From contig DAOOVT010000001.1 in NCBI GenBank assembly GCA_035370405.1, positions 1 through 64,000 on the forward strand: 64,000 nt of DNA. Reading direction: 5' to 3'. A program made the translations under genes and the position numbers. Origin of the DNA: UBA5232 sp035370405. Lineage in GTDB: Bacteria > Patescibacteriota > Dojkabacteria > SC72. A model generated the notes under the pieces. The model had not been told where the DNA came from. It saw nothing but the letters and a program-made list of their open reading frames with translations, and searched no databases. Shown piece after piece: positions 36,775 to 44,907 of this stretch. Positions within the stretch are counted from its first letter, which is position 1. Every line of letters begins with the position of its first letter.

Positions 36775-37209
36775 TTATTTTAGTAGTGATTCCACAATAC
36801 TTTTTACCATACTACCATCTGCTCTTCCTTTCACTTCTTTCATAACCGCTCCTATAATCTTCCCAATATTATCATCACCCATTTCTTTAATTTTTTCTAA
36901 TGCCAAATCTTTAATCGCATCCTCACTCATAGGCTCAGGAAGATATTTTTTCAAAAGATCTAATTGTTCCTTTTCTACTTCCAACAAATCCTTTCTCCCC
37001 ATTTTCTCAAATTGTTCTATCGAATCAACTATTTTTTTCGTTTCTCTTTTAATCTCCTCTATTATTTCTTCTTCATTCAGAGTATGACCAATTTCAACCT
37101 CTTTATTTTTAATCTCAGATAAAACAATCCTAAGAATATTAGCCTTATTTTCTTGGCCATTCTTTGCAAAATCAAACATATTTTTTCGCAGACTTTCCAC
37201 TGACAACAT
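36775..37209 (-). CDS. YqeY/GatB-tail domain protein
   Basis: A 144-residue helical protein of the YqeY family, homologous to the tRNA-binding tail of GatB. Typical features are the N-terminal SLRKNMFDFAKNGQENKANILRIVLSEIKNKEVE, then LDLLKKYLPEPMSEDAI and GKIIGAVMKEVKGRADGSMV. It follows rpsU, as in many Gram-positive bacteria. The precise role is not established. Confidence 0.9.
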   Translation of the reverse strand: MLSVESLRKNMFDFAKNGQENKANILRIVLSEIKNKEVEIGHTLNEEEIIEEIKRETKKIVDSIEQFEKMGRKDLLEVEKEQLDLLKKYLPEPMSEDAIKDLALEKIKEMGDDNIGKIIGAVMKEVKGRADGSMVKSIVESLLK

Positions 37210-37228
37210 AGCTAGAGATAACTACAAC

Positions 37229-37429
37229 TTATCTTGCCCTTCTAGATGCAGCCCTTCTTCTTCTCTTCATTTTCGCCCATTCTCTTCTCTTTGCAATTTT
37301 CAAATCTGCTTTTTTGATTCTGTAAGCCTTGTTTTTATAGGTCTCAAGAATCTTTTCTCTTAGAACTTCCCTATGGAGCCTTTTAAGCGCACTATCTATA
37401 TTTTCATTAGAGTGTACTATTACTGACAT
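37229..37429 (-). CDS. rpsU: Ribosomal protein bS21
   Basis: A small-subunit protein next to the anti-Shine-Dalgarno end of 16S rRNA. The 66-residue sequence fits: VIVHSNENIDSALKRLHREV at the N-terminus, AYRIKKADLKIAKRREWAKMKRRRRAASRRAR at the basic C-terminus. The ATG has an exceptionally strong Shine-Dalgarno (next entry), whereas the other ribosomal-protein genes here have weak or no SD. bS21 autoregulation through such an SD is documented in Flavobacterium; the same may apply here. Confidence 0.95.
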   Translation of the reverse strand: MSVIVHSNENIDSALKRLHREVLREKILETYKNKAYRIKKADLKIAKRREWAKMKRRRRAASRRAR

Positions 37430-37432
37430 ATA

Positions 37433-37442
37433 ACCTCCTTTT
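37433..37442 (-). promoter_or_regulatory. Very strong Shine-Dalgarno of rpsU
   Basis: On the minus strand AAAAGGAGGT ends 3 nt before the ATG at 37429 and is almost fully complementary to the usual 16S 3' tail. Other ribosomal genes in the window lack this. Confidence 0.8.
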
Positions 37443-37494
37443 AATTAATATCTTCCGTGGATTATATCATACAAGAATCAAGTTCACTACATAT

Positions 37495-38655
37495 TTAACC
37501 AAACATGCTTTTAATTTCATCTATGTTTAAGATATCCTTTACCATAACTGCAACAGTCAAAAGCATCAAAAATATGAAGCTGAGATTGATAATTATAGCT
37601 TCAATATTCTTGTTCAAATCTTTTCTAAACAGGCCCTCCAGAAACAAAATAAATACTCTTCCCCCATCTAATGCTGGTATAGGAAGAATATTCATAATGG
37701 CTAATGACAAAGAAAGATCAGCAACTACCCCTAAGAATGCAATAATTCCATCTTTTTTGAAACTACTAAGTACATAATACATACCAATTGGACCAGAGAC
37801 TGAATTGGATAAATCAGAATAATCACCAGTGCTTTTCGCCTCTGTAAACATATCAGATAGCAATATCCCCATTAATCGAACATTATTAATTAGATGAGAA
37901 AATCCTGCACTCCCCTTATGCTCCGAATAGGAAACAAAGTACACATAATTTGGAACAGTGATAATTCCTATAAATCCTTCAGATGATACTTGAACATTAT
38001 AATCTTGGCATATTTTCTCCGCATCAACTGTACACACATTCATACTAATAACTTCATCTTTATTCTCTTTGATGATCTTCGAAATATCATCACTGTATTC
38101 AACACTAATGCCATCTATTGAAACAATACTCCCTTTCGCTGGCATTCCTGCTTTCTCTGCATTACCACCCTCCTTTAGTTCAATATACTCTGCATCACCT
38201 ACCTTCTCTCTCCCTATACTTGCTCCTACTGCACTAAAATTTGATAAATCAATACTAACATACAATTTCCACCCAGAATTTCCTAAAACAATATAATACA
38301 CAGATACCGCTAACAACAAATTCATTGCTACACCAGCCAGCATCACATAAATTTGCTGTATCTTACTCCTTGTTGCTAAATTTGCATTTTTTAAAAGCTC
38401 TTTGCTCACTTTCTCTTCTTCTCCAGGATCACCATCTCCCAAAATCTTCACATAACCACCAATTGGAAAAGCACGAATACAATAAAGAGTCCCTTTATGC
38501 CTTTTCCCAACAATTTTAGGACCAAAACCCAATGAAAATTCAAACACTTTCACACCTATTGATCTAGCAGCTAAAAAATGGCCGAACTCGTGTATAAAAA
38601 CAAGAAGCCCAAGAACAACAACAACCAAAAGTATATTAATTATGAAATCAAACAT
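37495..38655 (-). CDS. rseP: RseP/site-2 membrane metalloprotease (M50)
   Basis: An intramembrane zinc protease of 386 residues. The first helix holds LLVFIHEFGHFLAARSIGVKVFEFSLGFGP (HExxH at about 22-26); a central PDZ-like domain (about 155-235, with GNAEKAGMPAKGSIVSIDGISV) and a C-terminal helix with NILPIPALDGGRVFIL supplying the third zinc ligand complete the family pattern. In other bacteria it cleaves anti-sigma factors or signal peptide remnants. It lies 16 bp after frr. Confidence 0.92.
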   Translation of the reverse strand: MFDFIINILLVVVVLGLLVFIHEFGHFLAARSIGVKVFEFSLGFGPKIVGKRHKGTLYCIRAFPIGGYVKILGDGDPGEEEKVSKELLKNANLATRSKIQQIYVMLAGVAMNLLLAVSVYYIVLGNSGWKLYVSIDLSNFSAVGASIGREKVGDAEYIELKEGGNAEKAGMPAKGSIVSIDGISVEYSDDISKIIKENKDEVISMNVCTVDAEKICQDYNVQVSSEGFIGIITVPNYVYFVSYSEHKGSAGFSHLINNVRLMGILLSDMFTEAKSTGDYSDLSNSVSGPIGMYYVLSSFKKDGIIAFLGVVADLSLSLAIMNILPIPALDGGRVFILFLEGLFRKDLNKNIEAIIINLSFIFLMLLTVAVMVKDILNIDEIKSMFG

Positions 38656-38671
38656 ATTTGTACATCACATA

Positions 38672-39217
38672 TTATATCGTCAATAAGTCCTTCTCCTTAT
38701 CTTCCCTCATTTCCTCTATCAAAGCATTTGTATCCTTTACAATCTTCTCTATCTCATTGCGCAGTCTATCAGCTTCATCTTCTGACAATCCACTCTTCTC
38801 CTCCTCATCAACTTCCTTCATATATTTCTGCCTAACTTGGCGAACTGCTATTCGCCCATCTTCTATCCTATCCTTCATAATTTTTACATACTCCCTTCTT
38901 CTCTCTTCTGTCAAATCAGGTATTTTTACTAGCACTCTGTCACCCTCTATTATTGTCGAAAATCCTAGATTAGCAGAAGTAATACCTTTCCCTATATTCT
39001 CAACTATTCCCTTATCCCAAGGCTGTATACATATCGTCTTAGAATCAATTATACTTATACTAGCAAGATTCTTGACAGGGGACTCAGTCTCATAGGCTTT
39101 AACTAGAATATCTTCTACTAATTCATTCGTAGCCCTCCCCGTTCGTATTTGTGAGAGGTCCTCTTTAATGTGGGAAACACACCTATCTATATCTCTTTGA
39201 AAGGCTGTTAAATCCAT
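38672..39217 (-). CDS. frr: Ribosome recycling factor
   Basis: Splits post-termination ribosomes with EF-G. The 181-residue protein has the family start DRCVSHIKEDLSQIRTGRAT, the hinge SISIIDSKTICIQPWDKG, PDLTEERRREYVKIMKD, and a helical tail GLSEDEADRLRNEIEKIVKD. It normally follows pyrH; here it follows tsf directly. Confidence 0.96.
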   Translation of the reverse strand: MDLTAFQRDIDRCVSHIKEDLSQIRTGRATNELVEDILVKAYETESPVKNLASISIIDSKTICIQPWDKGIVENIGKGITSANLGFSTIIEGDRVLVKIPDLTEERRREYVKIMKDRIEDGRIAVRQVRQKYMKEVDEEEKSGLSEDEADRLRNEIEKIVKDTNALIEEMREDKEKDLLTI

Positions 39218-39282
39218 ATATTTATATGTAAAATATTATGGATTCATTGTATACTAAATAGCACAATTCAACAAGCGGAATA

Positions 39283-39990
39283 CTATTTCCCAAGCTCCCA
39301 GACAAGAATTCTAGAAATTTTTATAGGTTCTCCAAATTTTTGAATATTCTCATCCAAAAGAGACTGAATTGTTTTAGATTCATCCTTAAACCACTTTTGA
39401 TCTAACAAACACTTTTCTGAATAGTACTTATTCAATTTTCCTTCAACAATTTTAGCAATCATTTCCTTTGGTTTATTCTCCTCTTCCGCTTCTCTTTGAA
39501 AAATTCCTTTAAGCTCCTCTATCTTTTCATTTGGGATATCATCCCTCTTAACGAATTCGGGCTTCATTGCTGCAACCTGAAGTGCGATCTCATGAGCAAA
39601 TGCTCTAAAACCATCATTCTTTGAAACAAAATCTGTCTTACAATCAACCTCAGCAAGAGATACCAATCTTCCATCTTTCCCATGCACATAACACTCTATA
39701 ACTCCCTCTACTTTCTCATCCTCTTCTACAGGAGAATCCCATCCTCTCTCTTTTATAATTTCCACTGCCTTCTCAAAATCCTTCCCAGCATCATCATAGG
39801 CTATCTTACACAACCCAATTTTTGCACCAGTCAAATTCCTTAACCTACTGATAACATCACTCCTTGCATTTACATACTCAACAGCTTTATTAAAATCACC
39901 GCCACTTTGCTCTAATGCTTCCTTACATAAACTAATACCAGCAGACGTTTTATCCCTCAAAGCTTTAATATCTTCTAATGATACACCCAT
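39283..39990 (-). CDS. tsf: Elongation factor Ts with duplicated UBA-like domain
   Basis: EF-Ts recharges EF-Tu with GTP. The first UBA-like domain is normal (LEDIKALRDKTSAGISLCKEALEQSGGDFNKAVEYV, residues 5-40). A second copy follows at once (VISRLRNLTGAKIGLCKIAYDDAGKDFEKAVEII, about 46-79), with the same LRxxTGA...CK...G.DFEKAVE pattern. The EF-Tu-binding core has the TDFVSKN motif at about 119-125. Total length is 235 residues, so the core retains only one clear subdomain. It lies 17 bp after rpsB. The duplication is the oddity; I have not compared other CPR EF-Ts. Confidence 0.92.
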   Translation of the reverse strand: MGVSLEDIKALRDKTSAGISLCKEALEQSGGDFNKAVEYVNARSDVISRLRNLTGAKIGLCKIAYDDAGKDFEKAVEIIKERGWDSPVEEDEKVEGVIECYVHGKDGRLVSLAEVDCKTDFVSKNDGFRAFAHEIALQVAAMKPEFVKRDDIPNEKIEELKGIFQREAEEENKPKEMIAKIVEGKLNKYYSEKCLLDQKWFKDESKTIQSLLDENIQKFGEPIKISRILVWELGK

Positions 39991-40007
39991 AAAACTTGTA
40001 TAATAAT

Positions 40008-41144
40008 TTATTTTATAGCTTTCTCTATTTCTTCCAACGCTTTATCACCAATCCCCTTGATATTCTTTAATTCTTCCTTCTTCATATTTTTCAACAAGCC
40101 AACACTCGAAACTCCTGCTTCCATCAAAGACTTTACTACACGCGGTGACAAATTAAGCTCTTCAACCGATTTCTCATCTTCCGCTGCCTTCACCTTCTCT
40201 GCAGCCTCTATTTCGGCATCTATATTCTTCTCTTTTTTCACTATTCTGACAACGGAAAACTCCTTATCAACCTTAACCTTACCTTCTCTCAAAGCCTTCA
40301 TTCTCTCTCTGTCATCCTCCTCCATCTTCTGTCTCCTCTCCTTCTCTTCCAAATACTCTTTATGAAGTTTAGCTAATCTTGCTTCATGATCTCTTCTTAA
40401 TGAAGTCACCGATTCGGCCTTCTTTGTCTTTCCACAAATACTTCCGAAAATATTTACAAATAGATTAATACTCTTAATGGAATCATCATTAGCAGGTATA
40501 GGATAATCAATTAAATCAGGATTACAATTAGTATCTATCAACCCTATTATAGGAATATTCATATTTCTGGCTTCTTTTATAGCATTCTCTTCAACTTTGC
40601 TATCTATAACAATCATTGCGGAAGGAAGTTCATCCATAAATTTAATTCCACTATATATTCTATTAAGTCTATCAACCTCTTTCTGCATAACAAGCATCTC
40701 CTTCTTAACTCGTCCTTCACCTCCTTTTGCCAAATCCTCCTCCATTTTCAAAAGATTTTCTACACTTCTCTTAATCGCATCAAAGTTGGTAAAAAGACCT
40801 CCCGGCCATCTTCTATTTATGTAAAACATACCATTTTGAAGTGCTATATTCTGAACTATTGTTGCAGCTTGACCTTTAGTTCCAACAATAAGTATATTTC
40901 CTCTCTCACTAAATTTTGACAATGCATTCAATGCTTTCTCTAACTCCTCATTTGTCTTAACCAAATCAATTATATGAATCCCATTTCTTTCTTCATATAT
41001 ATACTTTTCCATTCTTGGATCCCAAGCACTCTTCTTATGTCCGAAATGACATCCTGCCTTTAGTAAATCTATTAACTCTGGTAATTGAAAACTCTTATTT
41101 TTAGTCTCAGTCTTCTCGGAGACTTCTTTTTTGGTTTCTACCAT
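40008..41144 (-). CDS. rpsB: Ribosomal protein uS2 with C-terminal alpha-CTD-like HhH domain
   Basis: The S2 core occupies residues about 18-243 (LLKAGCHFGHKKSAWDPRMEKYI, NRRWPGGLFTNF, PIIGLIDTNCNPDLIDYPIPANDD). E. coli S2 ends near 241, but this protein continues to 378. Residues about 246-325 are a highly charged, Glu/Lys-rich predicted coiled coil. Residues about 328-378 (EELNLSPRVVKSLMEAG, SSVGLLKNMKKEELKNIKGI, GDKALEEIEKAIK) follow the helix-hairpin-helix pattern of the RNA polymerase alpha-subunit CTD. The ATG at 41144 has AAAGGA upstream; the track's extra 38 codons are leader sequence. An S2 with its own DNA- or protein-binding HhH domain is unusual. Confidence 0.93.
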   Translation of the reverse strand: MVETKKEVSEKTETKNKSFQLPELIDLLKAGCHFGHKKSAWDPRMEKYIYEERNGIHIIDLVKTNEELEKALNALSKFSERGNILIVGTKGQAATIVQNIALQNGMFYINRRWPGGLFTNFDAIKRSVENLLKMEEDLAKGGEGRVKKEMLVMQKEVDRLNRIYSGIKFMDELPSAMIVIDSKVEENAIKEARNMNIPIIGLIDTNCNPDLIDYPIPANDDSIKSINLFVNIFGSICGKTKKAESVTSLRRDHEARLAKLHKEYLEEKERRQKMEEDDRERMKALREGKVKVDKEFSVVRIVKKEKNIDAEIEAAEKVKAAEDEKSVEELNLSPRVVKSLMEAGVSSVGLLKNMKKEELKNIKGIGDKALEEIEKAIK

Positions 41145-41168
41145 ATTTTTTTCCTTTCCTTTTAAAAA

Positions 41169-41224
41169 ATATTTCTGAAGGGGAATATACTTTCCATATA
41201 TCACCCAGGATCGGTCAGAAATAT
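41169..41224 (-). promoter_or_regulatory. Structured rpsB leader (candidate S2 autoregulatory element)
   Basis: In the minus-strand transcript ATATTTCTGA and TCAGAAATAT form a perfect 10-bp outer stem. Inside it, GGGTGATATA pairs with TATATTCCCC (one mismatch, one wobble) around the loop TGGAAAG. The element lies between the promoter (41245-41273) and the rpsB Shine-Dalgarno, as expected for a ribosomal-protein leader. Confidence 0.55.
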
Positions 41225-41244
41225 ATGAGATATTAAACAGCACG

Positions 41245-41273
41245 ATTATACATATCAAAGGCCGTTAATGCAA
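41245..41273 (-). promoter_or_regulatory. Promoter of the rpsB-tsf-frr operon
   Basis: On the minus strand TTGCAT (41268-41273), a 17-nt spacer and a perfect TATAAT (41245-41250). Transcription would start near 41238, giving a leader of about 94 nt. Confidence 0.75.
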
Positions 41274-41278
41274 ATAAA

Positions 41279-41914
41279 TTAAACCTCTATCCGTTTCCAT
41301 TCATTTCTCCCTATAACTATATGATCTAACAAAGTAATACCAACTAAATCCATTCCCATCTTCAACTTCTTTGTAATAGCCTCATCCTCCCTGCTTGGCA
41401 TAGGATCTCCAGAAGGATGATTATGCGCGATAATAACACTATTGGCATTTAATTCTAATGCTGGAATTAAAATATCCCTAGGGGTAATTGACACCCCATC
41501 TATACTACCTATACATATAGTTCTTCTCTTTATCAATTCAAATCTAGAATTCAAAAAAAGGCCAACAACATACTCCTGCTTTTTTCTCCCAATATCTTTA
41601 AGAACCTCATATGCATCTGAAGAATCGCGTACAAAACGCTTACTAGAATCCTGAGGCTCATACAATCTCCTACCCAACTCTATACCGCACAAAATCCTCA
41701 TAGCTACAACTGGCCCTATTCCACAAATAGACTCCATATCTAATATTGAAATTTTCTGTCCATCTTCAAGCTTCTTTCTCACCAAATACAATGTACTCTT
41801 CGCAACAGACATAAAATCCTTTCCTTTAACCCCCTTGCCTACAACAATGGCTATCAATTCCATATCAGACAAATTATCAATACCAAATTTCAAACATTTT
41901 TCCCTTGGAAACAT
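41279..41914 (-). CDS. radC: RadC/JAB-domain DNA repair-associated protein
   Basis: A 211-residue RadC homologue. An N-terminal UPF0758-type HhH region (SICGIGPVVAMRILCGIELGRRL, about 60-85) precedes a JAB/MPN metalloprotease fold with the signature SVIIAHNHPSGDPMPSREDEAITKKLK (about 158-184; HNHPSGD provides the zinc ligands). The biochemical role of RadC is unsettled. It is last in the mre-mrdA-dprA-topA run. Confidence 0.9.
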   Translation of the reverse strand: MFPREKCLKFGIDNLSDMELIAIVVGKGVKGKDFMSVAKSTLYLVRKKLEDGQKISILDMESICGIGPVVAMRILCGIELGRRLYEPQDSSKRFVRDSSDAYEVLKDIGRKKQEYVVGLFLNSRFELIKRRTICIGSIDGVSITPRDILIPALELNANSVIIAHNHPSGDPMPSREDEAITKKLKMGMDLVGITLLDHIVIGRNEWKRIEV

Positions 41915-41950
41915 ATATCTACACCATACAAACCAACTATGAAAAAATTC

Positions 41951-44119
41951 TTAACTTGCCCTTTTCCTTCGCTTACGTTCCTTTTTAATATACTTACACT
42001 CTGGATAATTACTACATCCAATAAACATACGTCCCCATTTACTTCTTTTCTCTACTAAATTACTTCCACATTTAGGACATTTTTCATTAAGCAAAAGAGG
42101 AACTATACCTTTACACTTTGGATAATTCTCACAAGCCCAAAACTTACCATACTTACCACTCTTAAGAACAAGATTTGACTTACACAAAGGACACTCTGTC
42201 GGATGAGCATACTTTTCAAAATCTAAACTCTCAACTGCCCCAGAGATATCTTTCATACCTTTACACTCAGGGAACTTTGCACAACTCAAAAATTTCCCGT
42301 ACCTTCCAACCCTTACAACCATTTTTCCTCCACATACAGGACATTTCTCCTCCGAATCTCCAAGTATCACCACATCCTCTTTGTTTACACCATTCAACGC
42401 TTTCGATATATTCTCCATCAAAGGCTTGTATTGTGCATCTATCACAGGAATATATTTTTTCTTACCTAAAGCAATACCATCTAGCTCATCTTCTACTTCA
42501 GCTGTATATTTGTAATCCACTAACTTCTTAAAATTATTCCTTAGAAAATTAGTAACAACCCTCCCAACATCTGTTGGATACATAGACTTTCCATCTTTTG
42601 CTACATACCCTCTTGCAGAAATTGTTGAAATTATAGTGGCGTATGTAGATGGTCTTCCAATCCCAAGTTCTTCTAACTTTTTAATTAAAGAAGCCTCTGT
42701 ATACCTTGCTGGAGGAACCGTGAATTTTTGCTCACTTGCAAAACTAAGTAACTCCAATTCATCTCCTTTTTCAATTCTAGATATTTTCTGCATATTATCA
42801 TCACTACTTCTTCCCCCTCCGAGAACTTTTCTAAATCCATCAAAAATTATTCTTTCTCCACTCATCACAAATATGTATTCAGGAGATTTAACATCAACAG
42901 GTGTTGTATATACAGTAAGTTGCTCAACTTCTTTATTTCTCATTTGACTCGAAACAGCCCTTTTCCAAATTAGAGAATACAATCTCGCAGCTTGAGTCCC
43001 AAGTTCTTTAGCAATCTTTTCCTCTGATACATTGAAATCAGTAGCCCTAATTGCCTCGTGAGCTTCCTGCGCATTTTTTGACTTAGTTTTGTAATAGTTT
43101 GGCTTCTCTGGAAGATATTCTTTTCCATATCTTTTTTCAACTAATTTTCGAATGCTATCTACCGCTTTACTGCTCAAAAAAAATGAATCTGTTCTCATAT
43201 ATGTTATATATCCAGCCTGATACAGGATCTGAGCTAAATCCATAGTCCTCTTTGCACTAAAACCAAGTACATTGTATGCCGATTGCTGAAGTGTTGAGGT
43301 TGTAAATGGTGGATATGCATGCTTACTTACATTTCTCCTTTTTACATCCTTTGCGACAAACTTACTCTCTCCAATAGTTCTTTCTATCTCATCTACCTCT
43401 TCTTTGCTCTTTGGTACATATTTTTTCCCATCTTTCCTACTTAACTGTGCTACCATTATTTTCTTTGATGAATCTTTGAGTTTTACCGAAACTTCCCAAT
43501 ACTCCTCAGATTTGAACAATTCTCTTTCCTCCTCCTTCTCTACGACAAGTCTTAAAGCCACCGATTGAACCCTTCCAGCCGAAAGACCATACCATATTTT
43601 TTTCCAAATCAACTCTGATAGCTTGTAACCTACAAGTCTATCTAAAACTCTTCTAGCCTTTTGAGCATTAACCAAATCTACATTTATTTCTCCGGTATTT
43701 TTAATTGCCTCTTTTATTGCATCTTCTGTAATTTCATGAAAGGTTACTCTCTTAGGGTTCTCTAACTTTAATACATTCGCTACATGCCAGGCTATGGCTT
43801 CTCCTTCTCTATCAGGGTCCATTGCTAGATATACATTACCATCTTCGGGAATAGCTTTCTTCAAATCCTTTATAATCTTTCCCTTGCCATATATATTCTC
43901 ATACATTGGCTCATATCCGTTATCTATATCTACGCCGAGTTTACTCTTTGGAAGATCAATAACATGACCAACCGTCGCCATAACTTTATAATCAGATCCC
44001 AGATATTTGTTTATTGTCTTAGCCTTTGAAGGTGATTCAACAATCAGCAGATTTTTGTACGAATGCTTACTTTGTCGTTTAGATAATGTCTTTTTCTTTG
44101 TTTTTTTGCTCTTTTCCAT
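41951..44119 (-). CDS. topA: DNA topoisomerase I
   Basis: A type IA topoisomerase that relaxes negative supercoils. Toprim region NLLIVESPSKAKTINKYLGSDYKV (about 20-43) and DPDREGEAIAWHV; active-site Tyr in QAGYITYMRTDSFFLS; GIGRPSTYATIISTI. Three C-terminal four-Cys zinc ribbons follow (CPVCGGKM.., CPLCKSNL.., CPKCGSNL..), ending in a very basic tail. The track offers a start seven codons earlier at 44140; neither has a Shine-Dalgarno, so the exact start is uncertain. Confidence 0.96.
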   Translation of the reverse strand: MEKSKKTKKKTLSKRQSKHSYKNLLIVESPSKAKTINKYLGSDYKVMATVGHVIDLPKSKLGVDIDNGYEPMYENIYGKGKIIKDLKKAIPEDGNVYLAMDPDREGEAIAWHVANVLKLENPKRVTFHEITEDAIKEAIKNTGEINVDLVNAQKARRVLDRLVGYKLSELIWKKIWYGLSAGRVQSVALRLVVEKEEERELFKSEEYWEVSVKLKDSSKKIMVAQLSRKDGKKYVPKSKEEVDEIERTIGESKFVAKDVKRRNVSKHAYPPFTTSTLQQSAYNVLGFSAKRTMDLAQILYQAGYITYMRTDSFFLSSKAVDSIRKLVEKRYGKEYLPEKPNYYKTKSKNAQEAHEAIRATDFNVSEEKIAKELGTQAARLYSLIWKRAVSSQMRNKEVEQLTVYTTPVDVKSPEYIFVMSGERIIFDGFRKVLGGGRSSDDNMQKISRIEKGDELELLSFASEQKFTVPPARYTEASLIKKLEELGIGRPSTYATIISTISARGYVAKDGKSMYPTDVGRVVTNFLRNNFKKLVDYKYTAEVEDELDGIALGKKKYIPVIDAQYKPLMENISKALNGVNKEDVVILGDSEEKCPVCGGKMVVRVGRYGKFLSCAKFPECKGMKDISGAVESLDFEKYAHPTECPLCKSNLVLKSGKYGKFWACENYPKCKGIVPLLLNEKCPKCGSNLVEKRSKWGRMFIGCSNYPECKYIKKERKRRKRAS

Positions 44120-44204
44120 ATTTGTAATGGTTGCAATCATATATCACAGTTTACTTGAAAGCAAACCAATGACTATTCTGTTCAACTCGTTTTATCATTA
44201 TATA

Positions 44205-44873
44205 CTAGAATTTAATTGGAATTTTGTACTGTCCCTTGCTAAGCCCCATTAATTCATAGAAATCATCAGCCCTGCATAAAATATTTGCTCCTTGTTTAGC
44301 TAACTCATTGCATCCTGCAGATACATTACTAAATATACTACCTGGGACTATGTGTACATTACGATTATTCTCTAGTGCATACTTCGCAGTGATTAGAGAA
44401 CCGCTTTGCAGACCTGCCTCTATGACGACACAGTGCATCGATAATCCTGCAATTATCCTATTTCTTAAAACAAACATATATTTTTGCACAATTGTCTTGC
44501 TAGGAAACTCAGAAAGTACAAGCCCATCATTCTTTATAATCTCTCTTAGTGTCTCATTCCTGAAATTTAATACCCCCGTGGGTATAACCGCAATTGTTTT
44601 AATCTTCTTTCTCAAGCAAGTACTATGAGTAAATTCATCAACACCCCTCGCTAAACCACTAACAACGGCTATATTAATATCACAAAAATCTGTAATTAAG
44701 AAATTCTCAATCACATTTCTTCCATAACTTGTCATATTTCGTGTTCCAACGACAGAGATATGATTGTAATTCAAAAGATCAACATTTCCCCAACAATACA
44801 GCCTCTTGGGAGGATCATATATTTGCTTAAGCAGATATGGATACCTGCTATCACTATATCCCACTATTGTCAT
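44205..44873 (-). CDS. dprA: DprA-like DNA processing protein, minimal form
   Basis: DprA loads RecA on incoming single-stranded DNA in transformation. This 222-residue copy has only the Rossmann-like core: YPYLLKQIYDPPKRLYCWGN, SVVGTRNMTSYGRNVIENF, AVVSGLARGVDEFTHSTCL, and VIEAGLQSGSLITAKYALENNRNVHIVPGSIF. The usual N-terminal SAM-like and C-terminal winged-helix domains are absent. It sits between mrdA and topA; dprA-topA adjacency is common. Natural competence is suggested but not shown here. Confidence 0.9.
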   Translation of the reverse strand: MTIVGYSDSRYPYLLKQIYDPPKRLYCWGNVDLLNYNHISVVGTRNMTSYGRNVIENFLITDFCDINIAVVSGLARGVDEFTHSTCLRKKIKTIAVIPTGVLNFRNETLREIIKNDGLVLSEFPSKTIVQKYMFVLRNRIIAGLSMHCVVIEAGLQSGSLITAKYALENNRNVHIVPGSIFSNVSAGCNELAKQGANILCRADDFYELMGLSKGQYKIPIKF

Positions 44874-44907
44874 AGCTTTACGGTACTCTGTCTTTATGAA
44901 AATTTCG

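Noticed and set aside
44570..44587. TACCC..GGGTA palindrome similar to the CsoR-like site
   Set aside because: It is inside the dprA coding region and shorter, so probably coincidence.
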